Below, piece by piece: positions 11,022 through 23,083 of a DNA stretch of 64,000 nt. The stretch is from Apoderus coryli (lineage: Eukaryota; Arthropoda; Insecta; Coleoptera; Attelabidae), in contig OU452204.1 in assembly GCA_911728435.2 (NCBI GenBank), forward strand, positions 10,726,001 to 10,790,000, read 5' to 3'. Position numbers and translations under genes: made by a program. The notes below the pieces were generated by a model that had not been told where the DNA came from, did no database searches, and was given only the letters and a program-made list of their open reading frames with translations. Every line of letters starts with the position of its first letter. Position 1 is the stretch's first letter.

Positions 11022-13201
11022 CAGGGTGATTCATTATGGTTGCATCAAACGAAAACTGGAGATTGCTAAAAGTGATTTAAGCATTTTTTGCCATTGAACT
11101 CATGTCCGCAAATGCTTCGTTATCGAGATACAGGGTGTCCAAATTTATTAGTCAAATTAACTTTCTTGTTCATTTCTCAAAAACTAGTTAACCGATTTCG
11201 ACAAAATTTTACATGCATTTGGCTTTCACTAACTGTTCATTGGCGTAGATATAGGGGGCATTTGGATAAATTTTACACATAAATTAGTTAAACACAGCTT
11301 TGACAAGCGTCATTATTTTAAATTATATCTTTTTTAAAAAGAGCAACTTATAAGCTACAAAAAAGTTAATTACTTCGATGTTGTGATTTCTACCATTTTT
11401 ATGGAAACCGATAAATTGCAAGTTAATGGTAGATTTAAATCAAAATAACGTTTACCAGAAAACCAAATGAAAAATCAAAGTTGGCATGGAAAACGAATGC
11501 CGCAACAATAAAAAAAAACTTTGACAGCAACAAATTTAAATTAGTTAAAATTGTTTTATTATTTCGTAGTTGTTTTTAGTATTGCGAATGTTTTTTTCTA
11601 AATTAAAATTAGTTTTTCAATTGAAGAATATGTTTGTGTAATGCAAATGCAAGAGCAGCGGCCAGAGAATACCAAATTAGGTATCCTAATAGACGTCATC
11701 CATATCACAAAACATGGACGGCTACATTTCACAGGCTTAGAATGATAGGGCGCATTTTACCTAGAGTTAACAAACGTCCGCATCGTCTAAATATTGAACC
11801 TGAAGAAAACATAGTGGATTTAGTTTTAGACAATCCGAAAATAAGCACTAGAAAAATACCAACTCAATTGGCATTACCTGGAACAACTGTTTGGAGACTA
11901 TTCAATCCAGAAATGCTGTATCTCTATCATCATCAAGATGTCCAGGCCCTACATCCTGGAGACCGTGAAAAGCGCCTACTATTTTGTAATTGGGTTCTTG
12001 GTAAGCATCAAGAAGATGAAAGATTTTTAGAGAAAGTGCTCTGGTCAGATGAAGCAACTTTTACTAGAGATGGCATAAATACAAACCATAATGAACATGT
12101 ATAGTCTTTAAACAACCCTCGTGCTATTAGGCCGCGAAATTTTCAAGATCCTTTTAGTATCAATGTTTGGGGTGGCACGTTTAACAATCAATTATTGCCG
12201 TTGTTCGGAATGAATGGGCATTTAAACTCAAATCAATACAGTCTTTTCCTACACAACCGCCTAACCGAATTTATTGAGGATGTACCTCTGAATATTGTTC
12301 AAAACATGTGGTATCAGCATGACGGAGCCCCTGCGAACCGTGGTAGACAAGTAACTAAAGTTTTAAATCAACTGTTTGGAAACAATTTGATTGGTTTGGG
12401 AGGTTCCATTGAGTGGCCTTCAAGATCACCGGATCTGAATCCGCTCGACTTCTTTTTATGGGGGTACATGAAACAATTGGTTTACAGTGTACCTATTATA
12501 AATGAAAACCAACTACTGGAGAGAATTCATAAAGCTGCTAGGAAAATAAGAAACAATCATAATATCCTTATTAGAGCTACAAATTCATTAGTTGAAAGAT
12601 GTAAAATGTTGTTATTAATTTTCTTATTTTAATATCGAGTTTAGTTTTTTTATTGTTAAATTTTTAATTGTACTGATAGGCCTTAAAATGTGTTGTTAAG
12701 TAATTTGTTATTATTAAATCGTTTTCCTTTGATTTTTCATTTTGATTTCTCGTGTATTTTGATTTAAATCTACCGTTAACTTGCAATTTATCGGTTTCCA
12801 TAAAAATGGTAGAAACAACAACATCGACGTAATTAACTTTTTTGTAGCTTATAAGTTGCTTTTTTAAAAAAGTAATAATTTAAAATAATGAAGCTTGTCA
12901 AAGCTGTGTTTAACTAATTTATGTATAAAATTTATCCAAATGCCCCTCATATCTACGCCAATGAACAGTTAATGAAAGCCAAAATAATTCAGAATATTTT
13001 AGGTTATCTATCCTCAAATGCATGTAAAATTTTGTCAAAATCGGTTAGCTATTTTTTGAGAAATGAACAAAAAAGTTAATTTGGACACCCTGTATCTCGA
13101 TAACGAAGCATTTGCGGACATGGGTTCAATGGTAAAAAATGCTTGAATTGTTTTCAGGAATCTCCAGTTTTCGTTTGTTGCAACCATAATGAATCACCCT
13201 G
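11022..13201. mobile_element. Tc1/mariner-type DNA transposon with long inverted repeats
   Basis: The element starts CAGGGTGATTCATTATGG and ends with the complement, flanked by TA on both sides (11020-11021 and 13202-13203), the mariner target duplication. The inverted repeats are unusually long: about 11022-11478 pairs with about 12741-13201, with a roughly 45-base extra segment in the right arm near 12980-13025. Between them lies a damaged transposase. The long, recognisable but diverged arms suggest an old insertion. Confidence 0.88.
11634..12632 (+). pseudogene. Mariner-type transposase, inactivated
   Basis: One reading frame of 332 codons is interrupted only by an in-frame TAG at 12102-12104. 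The segment N-terminal to about 11634 continues in another frame (an SIEEY-like stretch just upstream), so there is also a 5' frameshift or deletion and no usable ATG. The N-terminal helix-turn-helix region (ARAAAREY, PNRRHP) is visible. The acidic triad is present: SDEA (Asp codon 12048), QHDGAP (Asp codon 12321) and SPDLNPLDFFLWG (Asp codon 12432), with 36 residues between the last two. The C-terminus lacks the usual NGGHFE-type ending. The product would have cut and joined transposon ends; this copy cannot be functional as read. Confidence 0.85.
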
Positions 13202-13203
13202 TA

Positions 13204-13394
13204 AGAGGTACGCGGTCGGTTAAATTAGAGAAAAGTTGTCGTTTTTGATGTCCATTGAAGATATGTTTACCGTAGGTATTGCCAAATTCCTGTTGATTCC
13301 TGAGATACCGGGTGCTTTGTGAAAAACTCCGAATTCTATTTTGTTGAGAAAAGTTAAAGAAAGAAAATAATAGTGGCTTTCTACTCTATATATA
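13204..13394. other. Spacer between two transposons
   Basis: A stretch of about 190 bases between the mariner element and the foldback MITE; no gene. Confidence 0.5.
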
Positions 13395-14215
13395 CAGGGT
13401 GTTTCTGAAAGACATGACCAAAATTTGTGAGCGAATTGGGGACATCTAATCATGAAAAAAACCTAAATTGTAATTTTTCGAAAATTCTTTATTTACAAAG
13501 ATGAATTAACCAAATGTAGCATATTTATTCACCTAGTAAAATGTCGTAAACTGACATGAAATTGAATAAAAAAGGATGACCATAGGCGGGTAAACGGGGG
13601 GACCCTTGCCTTAATTATAACCTAACTTTTTTTCCTTGTGATTTTTATTCATTTTGTGTCAAATATGTGAAAAAATAAAGTTTTCTACATAAAAAGGGCA
13701 TACTTCTTTTTTCTCGAATAACTTAAAGGTTTTCGAGAAATTCGAGCTTGAAAATTTTAGGACAAAACTGGTCCTTAGTATAAAGCATTAATAAAATTTT
13801 GGAAAACTTTTCGTTAGCAAACTGTATTTCAATAATTTTATTAATGCTGTTTACTAAGGACCAGTTTTGTCCCAAAATTTTCAAACTCGAAACCTTTAAG
13901 TTTTTCGAGAAAAAAGAAGTGTGCCTTTTATGTATAAAACTCTATTTTATCACATTTTTGACCCAAAATGAATAAAAATCACAAGAAAAAAAAGTTAGGG
14001 TATAATTAATGCCAGGGTCCCCCCGTTTACCCTCCTATGGTCATCCTTTTTTATTCAATTTCATGTCAGTTTACGATATTTTACTAGGTGAATAAATATG
14101 CTACATTTGGTTAATTCATCTTTACTCGTACTAAAAATACAATTTAGGTTTTTTTCATGATTAGATGTCCCCAATTCGCTCACAAATTTTGGCCATGTCT
14201 TTCTGAAACACCTTG
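13395..14215. mobile_element. Foldback MITE with CAGGGTGTTTC termini
   Basis: The whole 821-base element is nearly one palindrome, centred near 13805. The left half (CAGGGTGTTTCTGAAAGACA onward) returns in reverse complement to 14215, and TA flanks both ends (13393-13394, 14216-14217). There is no coding capacity. Terminal bases and TA duplication suggest mobilisation by a mariner-type transposase. It sits about 190 bases from a mariner element but shares only the CAGGGTG tip with it. Confidence 0.85.
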
Positions 14216-15072
14216 TATAAGGGTGTAGTCATTTTCTTAAAGCCAAGTTTTAACATTTGAAATATCACTACCAACTTAATTTTATGTCACAATTTGAGAG
14301 TAAATGGCATTTCTGATACAACAATGTATCACACCAATTGGTTTTCTTACGTTCAAACAAAACCAACCATCATCAAATCATTGAAAAATTCCCCTTATAG
14401 TACTGATATTTAAGTATATTAAAAGAGCGAACATAGAAATGATTCCCGATCTTTAAAATTCATGATGAAGTTTTGTAATTTGTCTTGACTTAAGTATACA
14501 ATATGCACAAAGGTAAGATAAAAATGCAAATTTGCAGTTTGGGCGCCAGCTTGAACAAAAATTTCTCCTGAGTATCCCCATCACTTTTTTTTTTGAAGGA
14601 AAATGATTAGAATGATAAAACAAACTTAGGACGTACTAAAATAATTCCGTCTTTACTTTATACATATACCTACCTACTTTACTAAATTATACAAAAAATG
14701 CAAAAACATATAATATAGTTATATATATATATATATATATAATATAGTTATTTCTAAACAATATTTAATATATTTAATAACAAGTGACACATACTACAAG
14801 AGTAACACCCCATACAAAAAAAAAATGATAATTAATTATCTATTACCTTTGCATATTATAATATTATTTTTTGATATTTTCATTGATATTTATCGTCTTT
14901 AAACTACCCTTGATTTATAATAGCGTATGATTTGTATAGGTATATACTATTATACAATTTAGCTTCTTACTAACAAATAATTTTATAATAGAAAATCAAT
15001 AAGTACTAATAAATAATATTCCATACTACACCATGTTTAGTATTTATTTTATTAACAATGTGCTTATTTTAG
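14216..15072. other. Intron before cassette 6
   Basis: AT-rich, with a (TA)n run at 14720-14740. No gene seen. It ends in the acceptor TATTTTAG. Confidence 0.5.
14720..14740. repeat. (TA)n microsatellite
   Basis: About ten TA dinucleotides. Confidence 0.9.
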
Positions 15073-15314
15073 GTTTTATTTTTTTTGAAACCAAAGACTA
15101 CGTGTGTGAACAATGCTTTAAAACCTATGCGAAAAAATCGACTATGGCCAGACATTTAAAATACGAATGCGGTAAATTACCAAGGTTCGGTTGTGCTCAA
15201 TGTGCATACAGGGGCTATCAGAAAACACATGTGGAACGTCATCTTGCTACCAAACACAATATTCATCTCAAAGATGATATCAATAAGAATATTGTTGTTT
15301 TTAAAACTACGTGA
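15073..15314 (+). CDS. lola: lola alternative 3' terminal exon, paired zinc fingers (cassette 6)
   Basis: The acceptor AG is at 15071-15072 and the exon encodes 79 residues to the TGA at 15312-15314. A short aromatic leader (FIFFETKDY) precedes finger 1 (C11, C14, H27, C32; C2HC), followed by a GKLPRF linker and finger 2 (C40, C43, H56, H61; C2H2). A polar tail of 18 residues (HLKDDINKN...) follows. The in-frame ATG at 15033 lies in the intron. The HLKYECG segment is shared with the cassette at 38800, so these two may belong to one subgroup. Confidence 0.9.
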
Positions 15315-18300
15315 CATGACATGTTATTTGTTGTATTATTAATTTTCGTTTGTTTTGTGGTATTATATAAATTTAGTTTTTATATTCTATTGCCAGTTAA
15401 TTTGTTGGAAATTGATACAAAGGTTATAACTCATTAATTAATTATTGTTGTTATAGTACTAAATCTTTTTACCCACTGAAAGATATGTTTCAAGATTTTG
15501 AGCTTTGTGAGTTAGTTTTAAATTTTGATCAAAATAGAAAATATAACTATTATTGGTCTATTAGACCTTTTTATAAACAGTTCTTTTGGGTAAATCCTGC
15601 ATGTTAGCTAGTGTAAATTGGACGCAGGATTTATCCAGAACATTTTTTTATGTAACTTATTAGACCTTTTCCAAAGCTGTTTTTTATAGATTAGGAAAAC
15701 ACTCCGAATTAAAGTCGATATATAGGGTGATTCAGTTTTTTAAGGATCCAGCTTCAACAGCATTTTCTACTTCTCAAAGTCCATGTTTTTTTATATTTCC
15801 TTTTAAAAATGTGTCAGATTTTTGTTGTTGTGTTGCCGGTACTGGAAATATTTCTAAAATTCTAGAGGAGGATTCAATTTTCAAGAATGGAACTGTAATA
15901 ACCCAAATCTTTGGTATTTTTAAAGCACGTTACAATGTAATAAATTTCATTAGTGAGGCGGACGCAGTTTTATATTTAATTTTTAAATTAAAGATTTATT
16001 TAACAAATTTATAATGCAATATCTTGGAACAGTTTCTATCAGATAAGATTGTGGATTAATTTGTTTATTACGTGTAGTTTATTGAAAATGTTATACAAAT
16101 ATTGTAAGCCAAATTTCATAATTTTTTAATAAACGTTGAAAGCAAAATTTAGTTTTTGGAAATAAAAGTTTAAGATGAAAATAAACAGGAATCAATGGTG
16201 CTTTGAAGGATCTGGTTTTGTCAGAATAAGAGATGCCAGACTACTTTTGTGTACGGTATGTACAACAGGGTATGCAATAAAACCTAATTTGGTTTAAATA
16301 CACCTATATGTGCAAACAGATAAATTTATATTATATTCCTTATTATTTATTTATAAATCTACATAGATACCCCCAGTAATTGAAACATGATTGTCTTATC
16401 TAATTGTCTTTACACTTTTTGTTAAAACAGGTCTTTTTTCTGTTGAAATAATATTAAGTTTGTATCTCGTAGGTCTCCCAGTATTAATAGTTTGTTCATT
16501 ATAAACTGCATTTTGAAATATCATTCAATAAAAAAACACGGAAAACTAAAAATTGTTAAGGAAGATAATGCTTAAAACAATTAACAACTTTGTTTATACG
16601 TATTATTCACAATCAACTCACATTGCGAGAATAGAGTCGGCAATTTTACCTACCCTTCCACCGTTCCATATAGTTATGATATTGTGATTTACTTACTAAA
16701 TGAGCATTCAATCTGAATAATGTGTTTTTGTATTAATACGTTCTATTTTAAATCTATGAATAACCAAGAAAAACAAACAATCCAGAAATGGTTAACTAAC
16801 GAAATTAATATTTTTAAACATTGATTCTTTGATTATTTTAAAATCAAATTTAGTTAATGTTACCGTGAAAATGTTTTATTAATAGTTAAATTATTTTAAG
16901 GCAAGCAATGCTTTTCTCTCATTGCGCGCCGCTGGTGTCTAAATAGATGAGTCCAGTCAGTTTTTGAGCTCCTTTATGTGACTTTTGTAGTATCCTTATA
17001 TATTTAGGGGACTCTTGTGGTTTTCAATATTGTGTACTGAGTTAAAAAAAAAAAAACACTTTTGAGTTCCCCTGATTACGAATATTATGGCATATCCGAA
17101 GTATTTTTTAAAGGGTTGAAAATAAAAAGATTTCCATAACGAAAAGATGTTTGTTAATTATTATAGATCTTAATTTTTTTATATCTTTCCCTTTTCGAGA
17201 TATTTTATTTAATCACGTTAGCTGTAATTTTGTTGTATTTTTTTATTTATTTTTTCTTTAGATTTAGAAATTTCACAAGGTCCCTTTGAGGTTTGGATGC
17301 CATTGGCATTCCGGATATATTTTTTTAGGGATTTAAAAGTTAAAAAAATAATTAATTCGACTTTTTCGGTAAACAATTTCTTGATGTAATTAAAATTGTA
17401 TGTAACACATCAATTTTCTGAATTATGTCATAGGTAGGTATAACCAGTTAGCCCTTCTTCAAAAATCAATTGAGCCTTGCTTGATATCTATCTACCATCG
17501 ATCGTGTATTTTAAAATCTAAAATCAAAAATATAGAAAATCATACATAAGGGTTGTAGCATGAAAAAAACAGTCGCCAATGATATCCCCTACGAAAATTT
17601 TACGACACATTTCGTATCAAAAACATTATCAAATTTCGATATGTATATACTTAATATAGTTCTTGAGATATAAAAGGCGTCACAAAAGTGTTTTTTACAA
17701 TTCGGCCAGGAATTTTCAAAACAAAAAGTGTTCCCCAAAATAAGATTAGAGCATCGAAATATGGAAATGTGGAAGCCGCATACTTCTCTCTCTCTTTGCA
17801 AAGAAGCAAGATAAATACAATCATCATACCTGTAAAATGTAGGATTTAAGCACGTCAATCATACTCAAATGATTTTGTTACAGGTACTAGATGAAGTATG
17901 ATCAAATTCATCTTAATTGCATATCAATGTAGAAAATGCAACCTGATTTTGCCAAGAAATGAGTCTAGTGAAGATCGTGCTAATTTCTGGTTGTTGACGC
18001 TAAGATTAGAGTTTCAACTCGTACTTCGTTATTTTTTGTCGAATTATTAAATAAATTAAATTCCAATAAAGTACAATATACTGCTGTTTTAAGAAAACAA
18101 GTGGTAACGGATTTTTTCGCCCTTATGGCGAATATTTTGCCTTCTTATAGCAGGAAGATGTCAAGTTTGAGAAGAAATTGTAATTTAATTCAATGGCCTC
18201 AAGATGTATAGTATGTATAGATTGTTGGCTTGATGATCGCGAATAGTTCAATATACAGTCAGTCCTTTCGAAATCGGCTACTATAAGATGGCGAACAAAC

Positions 18301-19395
18301 CAGAGATAAAGTTTTCACGCAATTTGAAATTCAAGTGTATCATTTTTATGTTTACGGAGTTTACATTGAAACTGGAAGTTGTTAAAATTAAGATGATGGC
18401 AAATCGGATATACACTGAAATCTCAATATTGGCGAGTTGAATTTATCTGCGTATTCCCATCATTAGATGTCACGGCCAATATGGCGGCCAAATCGGAAAA
18501 TACGCGTCACGTCATCACAAATATCTTTATATAATATGTTCCAAACACAAACACTTTGGTAGTTCCATATAATATGTACTCCGTCATTAATAGTGATTTG
18601 ACTTGTATTAGTGTTAAGCTTAGGTAGTAATTGCCTGTATCATGTGTTTATTAATAATATAAACACTTAATACCTATTACTAAAACCGGCGGGCTAATTT
18701 TATTTTATGGACAGCGTTTGTATTTTGAGCATAAAAACACCATTTGTTTTAGAGCCATTCTCAACGACATCGCTAAATTACTTGTTTCCTATATGATGGA
18801 GGATTTAGTGACTTCTTATCTTGGTTATGAAAATCACTTCTCGTTTTTATATGGGTAGCCAAAATTGTTATAAATTTAAATTTTTTTTGGCAGGTCTATT
18901 TTTTGAGGTTTCAAGCATGTCCATTCAAGCAAACACGTTTGTCCTGGAGGCTGCAAAACCAGCTTTCTCTTAATTTTTTAATACTGCCGATTGTGTCAAA
19001 AGCTGTTAAAACCTAACACTTTCAGCCATAATTGAATACTGCTCAGACCAAAAATTCAGTCTAATTGAAAATATATTTTAATTTTATTTACGAACATACC
19101 ATCCCTGCATGACAATTTGATATTACAGCATTGTTTTCTGTTTCGTATTTAATTTTTTTTAATAGTGCTTGAATTTTTCTTTTGTGTTTTTTTTTTGTTT
19201 CAGTTTTAGCGCTTATTTTGTTTTTTTTTGGATGCAATAGTTATGTATTTATGTGCCACATTGTAGACTGTCAACTTCTAACTATAATATTATTATCCCA
19301 AAGATGCGTGTGTGTAAGTTTTATTTTCATTTTATATTATTTAGTTTACATATTTGCTTAGAATTATTTCGTTTTAAACTCGTTTTGATTTTCAG
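15315..19395. other. Long intron between cassettes 6 and 7
   Basis: A gap of about 4.1 kb. No zinc-finger frame was found. An open frame at 15727-16014 starts in a transposon-end-like TAGGGTGATTCAG and shows no domain. A T-rich acceptor at about 17262 is followed by about 40 open codons without ligands (see rejected items). There is a CT-rich patch at 17783-17798. Confidence 0.5.
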
Positions 19396-19679
19396 GTGTC
19401 GTTTTCTTCGCAACAGATTTTGACGAATATTCTCAACTAAAAGTCTACAATCATGAAAATGTCAGATATGGTTGTAGCCGATGCAAAAAGACTTATTCAC
19501 AAAAGAAGACTTTAGGACGTCATTTGCGATTCGATTGTGGCCAGAATCCATCGTTTCTATGCCAGTTATGCTCCAAAATGTTCAGACATGGTTACATGTT
19601 ATTGAAGCATATGCGCAAGTCGCATGACATTCATATACAGAAATTGCGCCAAAGACAACCCAAAGTTGTGATAGCTTAG
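19396..19679 (+). CDS. lola: lola alternative 3' terminal exon, paired zinc fingers (cassette 7)
   Basis: The acceptor TTTTCAG ends at 19395. Ninety-three residues run to the TAG at 19677-19679, one of the longer cassettes. A 25-residue leader (VVFFATDFDEYSQ...) precedes finger 1 (C26, C29, H42, C47; C2HC) and finger 2 (C55, C58, H71, H76; C2H2). The 17-residue tail is basic (QKLRQRQPKVV). The long acidic leader contrasts with the 3-5 residues found in many cassettes and would space the fingers away from the shared part. An ATTAAA at 19750-19755 could serve as poly(A) signal. Frame, phase and ligand spacing all agree with the array. Confidence 0.9.
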
Positions 19680-20908
19680 CAAATGAGTTTACTTGTCGAC
19701 TGCGTTTTGGGATTGTTTCTCGCTAAGCATGTCATTGATAATGCTAGAAATTAAATGCTTATATTATTATATAAATTGCATTATGCGAATTTAGATTGTA
19801 AGACTTTGGTCTTAGTGCTCGTTTATAAGAGTTGGTGAGCATTATAATCATTTATACGGCTACATTTATTTACACTACCATCGCTCATGCGGGACGCACC
19901 GAGCCATATCGTCGGACGCATTTTTGCGTTGCGATGCTGCCGAACCCAGTATGTGTTGTAACGCGCGGTTACCAGACGTGTCGTGCTGGTTCGTTTAGGC
20001 CAAATATCTGTATGGGAACTTGATGTTCATTTACATCTAAAAATTAGGTAATTAGATATTTTAATATAAATCTTATTTGGACCAATTTTCTGGGTTAATA
20101 TGTTCGAAAAAGGAGTAAGTTCACTAAACACCTTTCATTTCTTGCAAATTTCGTTTTGGAGGGCATATTACTAATTTTTCTTGATATCAAATCACGCTCA
20201 ATAAATATGTTTTCTTTCTTTTTGGCGAATTCAAGTGCATTTTCACCTCACCTAAATACAAAAAAAAAAACCGCGATTACATTCACAATGCGATATTTAA
20301 TGTCGTTCGAAACAATTTAAACAATTAAAATTAAGTAGGCATATATTTTTTAAACGACATGATTATTCAAATATAATTGCATACTTTTAATTGTTTAACT
20401 AGTGTCAAAAAACCAGAAAAATTTGGGATAACTTTTAAGTTTTAAGAATAAATAAAACTGCGTCCTAAAAAGACTTTTACTATTGTCTGTCCAAGATAAG
20501 AATGTGATAGCATTGGAATCTTGGAAACAGTAGGAGTTACAATGTCGGTTAAATTAGAGGAAAGTTGTACAATTTAAACACCTTATAAATGGTGTCTTCA
20601 AAAGTAAAGTTTCATTCATCTGAGAAGGGCGTTTTTTCAATAAGTTCAAAAAGCACAAAAATTTCAAATAAATTTTAAAAACCGCGTGCAGAATAAAATG
20701 TTGTACTGAGAGAGAAATAAATTGGCAAATAATAATAAATAATTGTTAGTAACGATGAAATAATGTTTTTGGAAAACCTACTACTCTGGATTCAGTCAGT
20801 TAAGTGCCAAATTATGGCGAGTTTTCTTGATTAAGTTTAAATAACAGCTAAAATTACTGAAATGTTGAAACCATTAAGTGTGATATATACATCTTTAAAT
20901 TGTGTTGA
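19680..20908. other. Intron, AT-rich, no gene seen
   Basis: A slightly GC-richer patch at 19870-20020 has an open frame without a recognisable domain. No cassette acceptor followed by fingers. Confidence 0.5.
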
Positions 20909-20913
20909 AGCTA

Positions 20914-20957
20914 TGTCAGACATGTTTCGAGAATATATCAGCCTCATCATCAGTGAC
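20914..20957 (-). ncRNA. Hammerhead-ribozyme-like motif
   Basis: Minus strand: GUCA (20954-20957) then CUGAUGA, an extra U, stem II GAG(G)/(U)CUC, GAAAC, AU, GU, C, then UGAC (20915-20918) closing stem I with GUCA. Four perfect stem I pairs abut the core. The string ACAUGU in stem III is self-complementary, so a dimeric fold is possible. Confidence 0.42.
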
Positions 20958-21175
20958 GTATTAGTAACAATGAATCTTCCCAAATTAATTTAAACATTTA
21001 TCACATTGTTATGTCGTTACAATGTGAGTAGGCTTGAACGGGCCTTTGTTCTTATAGATCATGCCAAGGATATTTCTTTAATAAAATCATATTAATATAT
21101 AATCTTTGTATGACTTTCCTTACAGTATGTGTAGATGTTTAAATTAAATTAAGTTGCGAAGATTCATTGTTACTA

Positions 21176-21226
21176 ATACGACACTAATGATGAGACTCAT
21201 ATAGCCTCGAAACATGTCTGACATAG
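21176..21226 (+). other. Diverged hammerhead-like motif, right arm
   Basis: Reads CUAAUGA instead of CUGAUGA, then UGAG...CUC, GAAACAUGUC and UGAC. The changed core and poor stem I suggest a decayed copy of the motif in the left arm. Confidence 0.3.
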
Positions 21227-21232
21227 TTTTAA

Positions 21233-21788
21233 ACATGATTCCAACATATATGTAATTATTTTGTGGAGCAGACTTCGTCGCTCCTCTTTGTCATGGCTTA
21301 CTTCAGAAAATATAATAAGTTTATTGAGCGCTGTGTTGTACATTGAATGACGATAATTTTTTCTTGCGGCGGTTCCGACGCTTCTTCCGTGTTAAAAAAA
21401 TAAAATCTTTTAGTGTCAAAAATTTACCTGTGAGCAGCAATGTTAGGTTTTAATCTTATTTAATTGCCGACCCCAGGTAAAACAAGTTTTCGTTTTCTAT
21501 TCTTCTGTGTACCTTAGCTTTATATATTTATAATTTGGCAGATGTTTCTTCTGATATTTTTAGTTTTATCAATCCGGGTGTTAAATAAGGGGGAAATCTA
21601 CCCCGGAATACATTTTACGTTTCACTATAATGTGTTTCAAAGTACTATTTGACAGCGGGGCACAATACCATTCTAGAACTGGGTTTCATCCAGGTGAGTT
21701 ACCATCTAAAACAAAGGGTTGTTACGCGCATTCCTTTTCAAATGAAAAAGTCATGATATTGCAGTCAACAATGATTAAGATCGCTCAA
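21233..21788. other. Intron between two foldbacks
   Basis: No gene or repeat recognised. Confidence 0.4.
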
Positions 21789-22299
21789 AATCTGAATAGA
21801 AAAATGTAAGTTGTTTTTTTCTTTATATAGAGTTTCTTTCGTTATCGTCTTAAATGAAAAATGAGTTTTCCTCAATTAAATAAATATTAGATACAATTTT
21901 ATTATTGGTTACTTTTTCTGCTTCTATCCTTTTTGACTTTTTACTGTTTTCTACAAATCTAACCATGTTCAACTGATCAGTTCTAATGTTCGTATTAATA
22001 ATGAACGTTGAATAGAAAATGCTCACCAACTTTGAACTATAAATGTTATAGTTCAAAGTTGGTGAGCATTTTCTATTCAACGTTCATTATTAATACGAAC
22101 ATTAGAACTGATCAGTTGAACATGGTTAGATTTGTAGAAAACAGTAAAAAGTCAAAAAGGATAGAAGCAGAAAAAGTAACCAATAATAAAATTGTATCTA
22201 ATATTTATTTAATTGAGGAAAACTCATTTTTCATTTAAGACGATAACGAAAGAAACTCTATATAAAGAAAAAAACAACTTACATTTTTCTATTCAGATT
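21789..22299. repeat. Perfect palindrome, 254-base arms, 3-base spacer
   Basis: 21789-22042 is the reverse complement of 22046-22299, with ATG as spacer (22043-22045). The regions I compared base by base are identical. Because of the symmetry both strands carry the same open frame of about 76 codons (21850-22080 minus, 22008-22238 plus); this frame has no recognisable domain and I do not call it a gene. The palindrome may be a young foldback transposon, a hairpin-RNA locus, or an assembly artefact. Confidence 0.85.
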
Positions 22300-23083
22300 A
22301 TATACCTTTGCATTTTTTTTTCAATTTTATTTTGTAGTATAGTTATAATCCTAAAAAACAGTCGACAATTTATTATTTATTTATTAAAAAAATAATTATT
22401 TATTCTTGCAAGTAAGTACAACATGCATTAATATAATATACTCGATCATAGATCAACATAATGCTTAAAAAATAAAATGTTATGATATATTTAAATGTTT
22501 TTTAGATTTAATAATCCTTAAGCTTATCATTCAAATAATGAAGATAGTTGATACTTCTTATCCCTTAATACACTTTGCCACCCACTATTTGTTGATATGA
22601 GTAGATTCGATTTGTAAATTCAGTAGAATTAAACGAATCAGAAATCGAATTAACGATTGATGAGTTATGAGTGGGTATTAAGGTACAATACAATTTATAA
22701 AATAAGAAATATTGGCGCATTATTTGAATATTAAACTGTAATTTACCAAAAATAATCTGTACTCTAGTCGTTTAAATTATATTTAAGAATTACTATAGAT
22801 CCACCTAGTTTTAGTCAGTGTTTCAACACGGGTTTTTTTTGCCATATATTTAGTCAATTTTGTGTGAATTAGTTTTACCTAATTCTATGCGTAGTATTTT
22901 AGGAATAATTTATGCCTCTCTTTTGTTGTTTCATTAGTTTAAGTTATTGAAAGGTTTTGCCATAATTTGAATAATTGAAAACATGATATTATTAATCTCT
23001 AGTCATATTAATATTATTATACTAATTATTGTTAGAAATAAAAAAAAACACTTCTGTATGTTTGCTTTTTACACAAATTGCAG
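22300..23083. other. Intron, AT-rich, no gene seen
   Basis: Low-complexity A/T tracts; no zinc-finger frame until the possible decayed cassette that follows. Confidence 0.45.

Larger units (their letters stand above)
20909..21232. repeat. Foldback repeat with hammerhead-like arms
   Basis: The left arm (20909 to about 20990) and right arm (about 21137-21232) are inverted copies containing GATTCATTGTTACTAATACG and the string CGAAACATGTCTGACATAG. The interior has no open frame. Confidence 0.7.

Noticed and set aside
15727..16014. Open frame of 95 codons on the + strand
   Set aside because: No domain, no acceptor in the right phase, and it starts inside a transposon-end-like string.
17265..17390. 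T-rich acceptor followed by about 40 open codons in the lola phase
   Set aside because: No zinc ligands, low complexity, and no family resemblance; one such stretch is expected by chance in long introns.
22040..22046. CRISPR-like or phage-type features around the palindrome
   Set aside because: Eukaryotic intron context; no spaced direct repeats anywhere in the window.
21850..22238. Identical 76-codon open frames on both strands
   Set aside because: They are a by-product of the perfect palindrome, with no domain or transcript signal.
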